From: Aaosphaeria pasadenensis
Lineage: Eukaryota; Ascomycota; Dothideomycetes; Pleosporales
Direction: 5' to 3'
Assembly: GCA_022813625.1 (NCBI GenBank)
Contig: JAKLMB010000016.1
Span: 62,001-126,000 of the forward strand
DNA length: 64,000 nt
Position 1 is the first letter of the stretch; every line of letters begins with the position of its first letter. Positions 55,951 through 64,000 of the stretch are shown here, piece after piece. The notes under the pieces were generated by a model. That model ran no database searches. It saw nothing but the letters and a program-made list of their open reading frames with translations, and was not told where the DNA came from. Both the position numbers and the translations under genes were made by a program.

Positions 55951-57575
55951 ATGAGCGAATCCCCCACGTCCAACGCACTAAGCAACAGCTCGCCCGCACC
56001 AGTAGCAGACCGCCAGGGAGTGAGTCCTGTCGCAGTCACTACCATGGAATCGGACACGACACAGGAGCCTCGACGGCTATCGATTCAATTCAAACCGCAT
56101 GTAAATGTTGCACTACCACAGGGGAAAGAAAAGCCAGCTCGTGAGAGGCGTCGGATGTCCTCACCTCCCCCACCACCGTAAGTAGCGGTTCGTCCCCATG
56201 GCCCCTCTCTAGGGCCTTATTAATGGCGGGAATGCCCACCCTCTTCCTTGTCACCCTACTCAGCCTTGATCTTGATTGCGCACACGTGCCGCTGGCCAGG
56301 AAACATGCCAGAGTATGCTTTATCGATCGTAGGAATGGGTTCATGAGCCTTCATTGAGTTCGGCTGCCTCCTATGATCCTCATTCAAGACAATTCGTGGT
56401 CATTCGCTAACATCTCTTCGCAGCGTCTTCCGAAACCGCGTTTCCTTCGACACCTTCGACCGACCGGCCGACTTCATTGAAGAGAACTCGTTCACATTGA
56501 TCGCAAAGCATAAGGATTATGAATATACCAAGCGCTCGAGGACATTTCTCTGTGGGTGCGATGACAACGAGTACTCCGAGTATGCATTGCAGTGGCTCAT
56601 AGATGAGTTGGTTGACGATGGTGACGAGATCGTGTGCTTGAGAGTAGTGGAAAAGGACGATAGCATTGCAGGGGATCGCAGTGTGGAGAAAGGTCGCTAT
56701 CGTTCCGAGGCAGAGGCTCTGATGCGACAGGTGCAAGAGAAGAATCACGAAAATAAGGCAATCAGTCTGATATTGGAATTCGCCGTAGGAAAGGTTCAGA
56801 AAGTCATTGACGAGATGGTAATTCATGCCAAACTATGATCACTCACAGAGATTCTGACACCGCACAGATCAACATGTACGAACCAGCCATCCTAGTTGTC
56901 GGTACCAAAGGCCGCAGTCTCGGCGGCTTCCAAGGCCTACTGCCAGGTTCAGTGTCAAAATACTGCTTGCAACATTCTCCAGTCCCGGTCATCGTCGTCC
57001 GGCCCTCCTCCAAGAGAGACAAAGCGAGAGTGAAGCGTGCGCAAGATCCAAGCCGACACGCATACCGGGAGTTATTGGAAAAGAGTGGTTCGCAAGGTGG
57101 CCCACTACTGGATGCAAGCAATCGTAACAGTTTCATTGCTGAGGAGGATCCTGCCTCCGACGACGAAGCTGCTGCTGTTGCTGCTGCGATAGGATACAAA
57201 CCTCAGGTCGACCCCAGCCCATTAGCTCAAGTCGAGACTGCCACACCGCGTGCTGCTGCGAAAGAAGTCGGCAGCGAGGCCCTGGGCGTAGAGGACGGAG
57301 CGAGCACAAGTGTTGAAAAAGTGGATAGTGTGGACACCGAGGGTACCTCAAGCACGGATGATGCACGCAATCCAAGCAGCCTAGGAGTTGTGATGAAGAG
57401 CCCCGAGCTTCAGAATCTAGAAAGCCCCGATATCACCGACTCCTCTAGTAGTAGTGACGAAGAAGACCAAGGCGGGGTTCCAACAACTGAGCCCGCTGTC
57501 TCGACCGATGCGGCGGCCAAGTCCGGAGACGAAAGCACCAAGGCTGCAGAAGCAAAGACCCCAACAGAGGCCTAG
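55951..57575 (+). CDS. Universal stress protein (UspA) domain protein
   Basis: Three exons (55951-56177, 56424-56817, 56868-57575) encode 442 residues. The N-terminal 75 residues are polar and phosphosite-like (RRLSIQ, RRRMSSPPPPP). The Usp domain begins RNRVSFDTFDRP, continues RTFLCGCDDNEYSEYALQWLIDELVDDGDEIVCLRVV and ends ILVVGTKGRSLGGFQGLLPGSVSKYCLQHSPVPVIVVRP. Its nucleotide-binding glycines lie at G219-x2-G222 and G234-S235. The C-terminal 200 residues are acidic, serine-rich and disordered. UspA domains bind ATP or other nucleotides; the fungal ones are poorly understood. The start is the first ATG in frame; exons upstream are possible. Confidence 0.82.
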
Positions 57576-58281
57576 CATGAAGAAGCTTTTGCAGGATTAG
57601 GTATTGTCAACTGGGGTCGAAACATAGAGAAGACGCTGCTGTCGAAATTATGACCGAGAGTGGGCGGCAACATAGAATGTTTGGAAGCGCTACAGCACTG
57701 CATATAGCACGCTTAAATGTCAAGTTTCGGAAACACGATTAGGAAACATGCAAGCATGGGCTGAGCCGCGCGTTCCATGAGGCTGATATTCACTCCGAAC
57801 ACAAGGCATAGAACAACCACAATAAAGCCACTGTATGCAGTAGCTTGTTCTTGCCATTTATCTAGACACTGGGCTTATATGATATAGTACCCGCTCAAGT
57901 ATTCCTAGGTGCATATCAATGAAGGCCTCAAAACAATAGATATCATTTCTTTCAACTTTCAACTATAAATACCGTGATGGGGCGCCTCGCTGGGGGACTG
58001 ATCTTGAAGATGACGTCTGCAAGTAAGTGGGGCCCCGTGCCTGACAAGGATTCCCGAAACGCATTCCGCGTGTCGTTCTCAGGAACCGCCGGCACCACCT
58101 TCTGTCTGTCACCTTGCGTTCGCCTCATCAATCTGGCTCCCTGCCATGACCCATTGTATCGACATACAGACTCCAAGTCGATGGAAAGTGCGCTCCTCGC
58201 CTACGACCCGAACGAAGTGGCAGTAAAGTAGGCGTCCGACCGTTCTTACAGCCTGCGCACCAGATCCCAGTTCCGCCCCAG
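57576..58281. other. Intergenic spacer
   Basis: Between the UspA gene and GPHR, same strand. A plus-strand frame at 57974-58231 does not connect in frame to GPHR and lacks a domain. Confidence 0.45.
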
Positions 58282-59951
58282 ATGCTTCCTTCAGACGATT
58301 GCGATGAATGCGTTCCTGACTATCTGGTCAAGCGGCGCCCATCCGCGTTGGCGATCTCTGCCCTTCCTTTCGTCCTGACCTTCATAATCGTCGCCGTGGC
58401 CGTCTCCCATAAATTGTTTCCACTCTTATCCGGCCGCGCCCAGCAGAAACCCCATCATGAAGGAGCTCATTTGCCTAGTCTCTCGATGCAAAAACGAAGC
58501 CCATTGTGGAAGCGAATTACGATTTCCTCCAGAGCGATAGCAAGCATTACGTTCTCCACCAATATCGCCCTCTCCGCCGTGCTGGTCGAGCTTATTCTTT
58601 GCGAAATATCGAACACGATCAATCGTACAACGCGAGCCGCGGCACTTAGGGTTACGTTACCTTCTCTGATGTTCCTCTTGGTCGTGGTTACACCGGCTCT
58701 TGAAATACACTCTGTAATATCTGGAGCAGGATGGAGCGTCGGTGGAGCAAACGGTAGACAGCGAAGGATGGCTTGGATACTGGAATTCCTTGGACTCACA
58801 CTGTGGTTAACTGCATTCTGGTACATGGGAAGGGGACTATTGGGCCAGTACTTGCATGAAAAGTCATATGTCCGCGACCATGGAATCAGCGAAGGGTGTT
58901 TGGAGCGGGTTGGGATAATTGGAATCAGTCTGATGGCCTCCCTGGCTGGATTTGCGGCCGTCAGTTCCCTTTGGCAGACATTTGGTGTTAAGTACCGCCC
59001 TGTAAGTACTTATGATCTTTCCTGAGAATCAAGTCGATTATAATTCAAAACCTTTGCTGACGTGGTTAGGTCACGGAGGCGGATATTGCCCGTAAACAAG
59101 CTGGTCTTGACGCTACCAGGGACATGCTTTCAATCAAAGAAAGCCGGCTAAGAGCTTTACAGCGGAAGATGTCTGATGCTCCTCAAGAAGGCTTTATGTC
59201 CCGCGTTGTGGGCACGATCCGGGGTAACCCAGACGTTCAAGAGCGCAAAACACTACAGCTAGAAATCCAAGGCCTAGAAACTATGCAGAACACATTGCAG
59301 AACTCGCTCTTGGTCTTGCAAAACAGACGCTCAAGTCAACAGCGCTCCCATACCGTAACTGGCCGCTTCCTCAATCTTTTCTCTTACATCTTTGCTCTGT
59401 ATTGCTTTTACCGCGTGGCTGCTACTGCCTTAGCGACTGTACGCCGGTTTTCCTCTCCAACTACCAGCTTCTCGAACAGCGATCCCATCAACAATTTTCT
59501 TGCTCTCCTAGCAAAACATTGGGATCCAAATATCGACCGTGTTGCATGGAGCCGTACCATATCTTTCCTTCTATCGGGCGTGATGCTCCTGGCATCGTTC
59601 AACAGCGTGGTTCAGACGTTCATGCTATTTGCAAAGGTCCTCCCCAGTGTCCTTCATCACGCTCGTGCCAACTTTGCGCTGCTTATATCGCAAATATCTG
59701 CAACATACGTCATTAGCTCCGCGCTTCTACTTCGCAGCAATCTGCCGGCAGAGATGAAGAGTGCCATTTCAGATGCGTTGGGTGCCCCTCTCGAGCCCGC
59801 GTTCACTGAGAGATGGTTCGAAGGCTGGTTTCTAGCAGCCAGTGCGCTGACAGTGCTGGGTCTTTGGATAGGAAAGAGGGTGAAAGGACAGGGATGGGAT
59901 GACGAAGACGATCTAGGGGATGGAGATGTCGAACTGGGAAAGATGAGTTAG
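58282..59951 (+). CDS. Golgi pH regulator (GPHR) family membrane protein
   Basis: Two exons (58282-59001, 59070-59951) encode 533 residues. Four hydrophobic stretches lie in the first 250 residues (SALPFVLTFIIVAVAVSHKLF; TFSTNIALSAVLVELILCEIS; LPSLMFLLVVVTPALEIHSV; AWILEFLGLTLWLTAFWYMGRGLLGQY). After a cytosolic loop, WQTFGVKYRP joins across the intron to VTEADIARKQAGLDATRDMLSIKE, a helical coiled-coil segment. The C-terminal half carries FLNLFSYIFALYCFYRVAATA, WSRTISFLLSGVMLLASFNSVVQTFMLFAKVLP and a last helix before WIGKRVKGQGW. This arrangement matches the fungal GPHR / ABA-GPCR-type proteins, suggested to be Golgi anion channels. Start: ATG at 58282. Confidence 0.9.
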
Positions 59952-60624
59952 CATGCCTGGCTCTTTTATTGCATTATTTGGCGCAATGTATGCGGTTCTG
60001 GTGTTATTTAACTTGGCTGGCGATTCTGGAACAAGGATATCTGCTTAGAAGATATATTATAGCGCGAATCAACATCGAGCTTTTCACTTCCCGATACCCA
60101 AGACATGGGCAATACGTTATGCATCTTCGTATCGCCCACGACCTGCTCGTACCAACCGAAGCAGTGCGAAGCATGCAAACTTCCCCATTCCCCACATCTG
60201 TTTCAATCAATTATTGCAGCCCGATTGCTCGATCAGCAATCTTCGTCAGCCACGCGATTCTTCAAATGGCGTAACTTGACGTCGATGCGATGCCATGCGA
60301 TCCCCGATGTGACGCGCTAAGGGCGACGTCATAGTGGGGCAAACGTAGGTATACATATGGGAGTCGTGAACGACACCTTCGCTGCATCTACACTGAACTC
60401 AACAAATCCAATTTCTTATTGCCTAATCAACTTGAAACTACTGTCTCCTCAGGTAATGCCACCTCAGGTCTTTCCACAGATAGATCCCTAACAGTTATAT
60501 AGACCGTCCTAAACAAACACATCCGTACGTCGCAACTCATATAGTCCTCAACGCGTCTGCCCTCCCATGTGCACAGCCAACAAACCAAATCTAATCGACC
60601 TCCTCAAAACAGAATCACCTCAGA
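59952..60624. other. Intergenic spacer
   Basis: 3' flank of GPHR and promoter/5' leader of the small conserved gene. No gene recognised. Confidence 0.4.
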
Positions 60625-60831
60625 ATGTCTGCACCCAACCCCGTCGGCGGCCGCCAATCCCCCGAGCCTGAGCGCCAAACCGGAGCTCAACAGCAGGATC
60701 CCCCAGCCTCCAAGCCAAACCAGGCCGGCACCGAGACCGACGAGTCGTCCGCCGACCAGAGGGCCAACCTGAGCTCGAACCCAACTCATCCTCTCGCAGA
60801 GCATGCTGCCGAGACCACCAGCAAGAAATGA
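60625..60831 (+). CDS. Small conserved hydrophilic fungal protein
   Basis: A 68-residue single-exon frame with a good ATG. The sequence (MSAPNPVGGRQSPEPERQ...LSSNPTHPLAEHAAETTSKK) is rich in Pro, Gln, Ala and Glu and has no signal peptide, cysteine or membrane segment. The start MSAPNPVGGRQSP and the SNP-x-H-x-LxxHA end are features I recognise from small fungal hypothetical proteins, so I consider it a real gene. It is probably disordered; function unknown. Confidence 0.7.
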   Translation: MSAPNPVGGRQSPEPERQTGAQQQDPPASKPNQAGTETDESSADQRANLSSNPTHPLAEHAAETTSKK

Positions 60832-62335
60832 GCGATCCCCTCCATATGTCTCTCCAATTGGCACCAAGGGGGTTGTGCTATAGTAATGAATGATGGGGAA
60901 GGGATGCTTCGGAGGCCCTTGTTTTCTACTACCTCTTTTTCGATTATGAGAATCATGTTTTAGTAAATGAAACACAGTATAATGAATCAATCATCCCGAG
61001 GCCGTTCTATCGTCGTAGAATCATAACATGAATTTCACAATCCTGAATCAATGCTAACATACCGATCCAATATCCGTTCGCGCCATGGCTGGGGCAGCAG
61101 AGTGGGCCAACGTTTAACCAGTCCCTCACTCGGATTAGCGCGATTTGAACTGATCGAGATTGCAGAGAATCGCATAGTGAAATTCGATCGTGATGGGTAG
61201 GTGGGTATGCGAGAATTTCTTGCCGTGTACTATACTTTCCTTACGACTTCAAGAGGGCTTACGGGATTGGTTCATGATCCAATAGGTAATGCTACACATA
61301 GAACAGCAAAAACAAAATTGTCAACACTTACCTAATACTACACGTTAGGATTCCTTGTAATCATTTAGTCTCATCTGTTTTTCTCGTGACTATGGATGTG
61401 ATCAACATCGTATTTGAGGCAGTCGCCCCCCTCTCTCATAGGACCAACATCGACCCTACAACCTCTATGCAATACTAAAACACAATCTCCACAACCTCAT
61501 ACAGGCATGTTTCCCACTGCAAAAATCACCAGGATGCCATGTATCAAAAAGTGTCAGATTCATCAATTGATAAAGCCCCCCATGCAGTGGACAATTTGTT
61601 ACCTCGCAACAAGGCGTGATAAATGAGTCTGTCCAAGATGTCCACAAGTGTATAGTCTACATCTTTGAATGCTGGATCTGACTGATGCTGCTGTAGGAAT
61701 GTATTGATGCGTGGTAACTTGCGCGTTGGATTGCGGCTGCAGAATCTTCGATACTGGGTTTGATGTTTGTATGCAAATCATCTTGGGCTCGAGGTCTTCT
61801 CTTCAGTACATGCCTCGCACTGTTCCATGGTCAGTTGTAGAAAGCTTCCGGGCTATTTCGAATCCCAAGTTCCATACGCATTCACGGTCATTTGCATGTA
61901 GCTAGGTGGTATCTGAAATAAGTGCACCGCTCGGTGCTTAATGATCCGAAGCACAATATTCAGAGTAGAGAAAATTGATTGTCGTAAACGATCGTCTCTG
62001 TTATTATTATGTAGTTGTAGTCTAGCATCAAGCAGCGGGGACCCCTCTCCATTAACAAGAGTAGAGATATATACAAATAATAAGCCCCCATCGCGCCATT
62101 ACAGTCCCCGCCGATTTTTTCGAATTGAAAGATTTTTTTGAGTGGTTGACTTGCCGGAAACGTCGGCGTCCATCGAACACCAGGAACAAATATGCATTCA
62201 ACAACGCCAATCCAGATGCTACATTAATGCGAAATGGTGGCAAGATGTGAGCAATTCTGCAAACACAAGAGATCTAGTGTCGGTGGAATGTTGGGAATTG
62301 GCAGCACTGGCACACCCGTGAACTTGTAGAATGAT
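60832..62335. other. 1.5-kb intergenic spacer
   Basis: No confident gene. Short frames on both strands lack domains. Lies downstream of the small conserved gene and of ERG25, so it is a convergent 3' region. Confidence 0.5.
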
Positions 62336-63279
62336 CTACAATGCCTTCTTCTTAGCGGCTGCGAGCTTCTTCTCACGCCTCTTCTTGGAGGCCTCGGCAC
62401 CGGCCTCGGTATCAAGGCAGTAATCCCACCACCTGAAGCTGCTCGCGTAGTTTCCAATGAACTTCTCGTGGTGAACATCGTGGTGCTCGGCGCCGGCCCA
62501 GAATGGGAGGAAGTGGTGCAGACTCCAGGGGAATTCGTAGCCGGAGTGAGCGTCGATGGCCTGGAAGAGACGCAGCACGATCCAGATGTACATGGTCAAA
62601 ATGTGCAAATCACCAGTAATGGCGCAGTAGAGAATTGGCGATCCGACCGTGCCGAGACCAAGAACCATGACTTCGATAGGAGATGCATACTCAGCAGCGA
62701 GACCGAAGGGAGCAGAGTACTGGTGGTGGATCTTGTGAATGTTCTTGTAGAGGGGTCCCCAGTGCATTACGCGATGGGTCCAGTAGTGCCATGTATCCTC
62801 GAGGACAAAGAATATGGCGATTTGATAGGCCATCGTGTAGATGCTAGGGAAGGGAACACCAGTGCTGAGTCCGAAGTATTGGCACATAGGGTGGAAGAGC
62901 CAGATCTGGGGGAGTTCGACGGTGAAGTGGGAGAAGAGGACGAGGAGAGCGCATTGCCATTGTTCCCAAGCGGTGGGGATTTTATCCTGCAGAGAAATGA
63001 GTATCAATTTGCGATGATCGCCAACGAGTGCCGACATACCTGCTGGATCTTGTATCTCCGGAACCACGGAATCATGTCGACGATAATCCAGGGAAGCGAG
63101 CGGCCAAAGTAGACTGTCTCGTGCATCACGAAGGACATGATTCCGGTGGCCAGCACATCGTTTTGCATGTACGTGTACCATGCAAGCCATAGCTTCTCGG
63201 CGTAATTGAGCTGGACGTTGTACTTGGAGATCTCCTCGAATGAGCCCCAGTAGGTATCCTGTGCCATTGGCGGCACCAT
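62336..63279 (-). CDS. ERG25: C-4 methylsterol oxidase
   Basis: Two exons (63279-63040, 62986-62336) encode 296 residues. It oxidises the C-4 methyl groups of 4,4-dimethylzymosterol in the ER during ergosterol synthesis, using a non-haem di-iron centre. The three histidine clusters are present: HRVMH (151-155), HKIHH (164-168) and HDVHH (249-253). Hydrophobic segments lie at YTYMQNDVLATGIMSFVMHETVYF and ALLVLFSHFTVELPQIWLF, with further ones around 133-142 and 199-223. Typical fungal features are KIQQDK across the intron and a basic tail ending AAAKKKAL, a probable ER-retrieval signal. The start could also be the second ATG (MAQDTYW), four codons downstream. A long purine-rich stretch precedes the gene at 63500-63640. 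Confidence 0.95.
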
Positions 63280-64000
63280 GGTTGTGGAATTCCTGATTTC
63301 GGGAGGTGATCAGTCTTGGAACGGCGAGATTGAGAGTTTTGTAGCGACAATAGGGAATACGATGATAGGAGGCGGCAGAAACCTCAAGGGGATTAGGACC
63401 TACATGTTGGCGGCAAAAGGACGGAAAACGAGCAAAAAAGCCCCCGGCAACTACAAATTCGAGAGGAACGGTCGCGCGACGAATCCTTTTTCGAAAAGGG
63501 AAAGTGAGGTCAAACCAAAGAGAGACCGAGAGAAAGAGAAGGAGAAGGAGAGAGAGAGAGGGGAGGTTGTGGTTGTGGAAAAGGGAAAAGAAAGAGAGAG
63601 ACAGGCCGGTTTTAAGATTAACGACAGTTGCTAGTGAACGGGAGCAACGATCTACAGGGAAATGGAAATGGGAGGACGGGAAACACCGCCAGCCAAACCA
63701 CACCACTTCAGGGTGAAAAGGATATCTACCTTCCGAGAGTCACATGATCTAACTAAACCGTATGACCGAAACGGGTATGGCCTCAGGGTCAGGGAGAGAG
63801 AGAACATGGCAAAATGATAGGGCTAGACCAATCAATCGGCCAGATCGGTGAATAAGCCTTCTCACCCACCTCTCACCGCCTCCAGAGTCCCTCGACCTTT
63901 TCTTTTTTCTGTTCCTGCGCTTGTCTCTCCCTGTTGCGACTTGTGACTACTCGGCAGTACTCGCAGGCTCCTACTGTATAATACTCGACGAATGGCCAGA
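63280..64000. other. Upstream region of ERG25 to window edge
   Basis: Promoter side of ERG25. The plus strand is strongly purine-rich at about 63500-63640 (GAGA and GGAGAAGG runs), with overlapping frames that I consider noncoding. No start of another gene recognised before the edge. Confidence 0.5.

Noticed and set aside
57974..58231. Possible N-terminal exon of the GPHR gene
   Set aside because: Different frame, no donor matching the GPHR start, and GPHR already begins properly at 58282.
63278..63716. Plus-strand frames upstream of ERG25
   Set aside because: They arise from a purine-rich promoter stretch with charged low-complexity translation.

Overview
The window is nuclear DNA from a filamentous ascomycete (Pezizomycotina). 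Most genes carry one to seven short introns (about 50-70 nt, GT...AG with CTRAC-like branch sites), intergenic spacers run from hundreds to a few thousand bases, and the best-supported proteins are standard ascomycete housekeeping families. I cannot fix the class; a leotiomycete-, dothideomycete- or eurotiomycete-type genome would all fit. No virus, transposon or CRISPR array was recognised. Exon boundaries below were derived by reading splice sites and keeping family homology continuous; they are not transcript-verified.

Left block, 1-11.5 kb, looks accessory: a multi-exon fungal CorA-like membrane protein, an arginyl-tRNA-synthetase paralogue that keeps the synthetase scaffold but has lost its catalytic signatures, a putatively secreted FMN-dependent alpha-hydroxy-acid oxidase with a GC-AG intron, and a stand-alone SET-domain protein, separated by long stretches with no recognisable genes. 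From 12 kb the content becomes conserved: a TFIIIC subunit (Sfc6/tau91 type), a tRNA-His gene carrying a 59-nt insertion in its T stem, a RING-variant membrane E3 ligase, a TANGO2 protein, a small UPF0132-type membrane protein and an RS-rich nuclear-type protein. A 1.5-kb gene-poor gap follows, then a DUF3112 membrane protein, a small secreted cysteine-rich protein and an unknown membrane protein.

Right half: TRM1 (tRNA m2,2G26 methyltransferase), an Rds1-like ferritin-fold secreted protein, an EF-hand MscS channel with a very long upstream region, an alpha/beta hydrolase, an SR-protein kinase, a microsatellite-rich spacer, a GRIP golgin (IMH1) divergently paired with zuotin (ZUO1), a universal-stress-domain protein, a Golgi pH regulator, a conserved 68-residue protein, and C-4 methylsterol oxidase (ERG25).

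Shared themes: several genes serve tRNA or translation (TFIIIC for Pol III tRNA transcription, TRM1 for tRNA modification, zuotin on the ribosome, the ArgRS-like protein, the tRNA-His gene) and several serve the Golgi/ER (IMH1, GPHR, TANGO2, RINGv ligase, ERG25). This is probably ordinary gene mixing rather than an operon-like system. The two observations most worth a second look are the spliceosomal-looking intron inside tRNA-His and the intact but catalytically stripped ArgRS paralogue.
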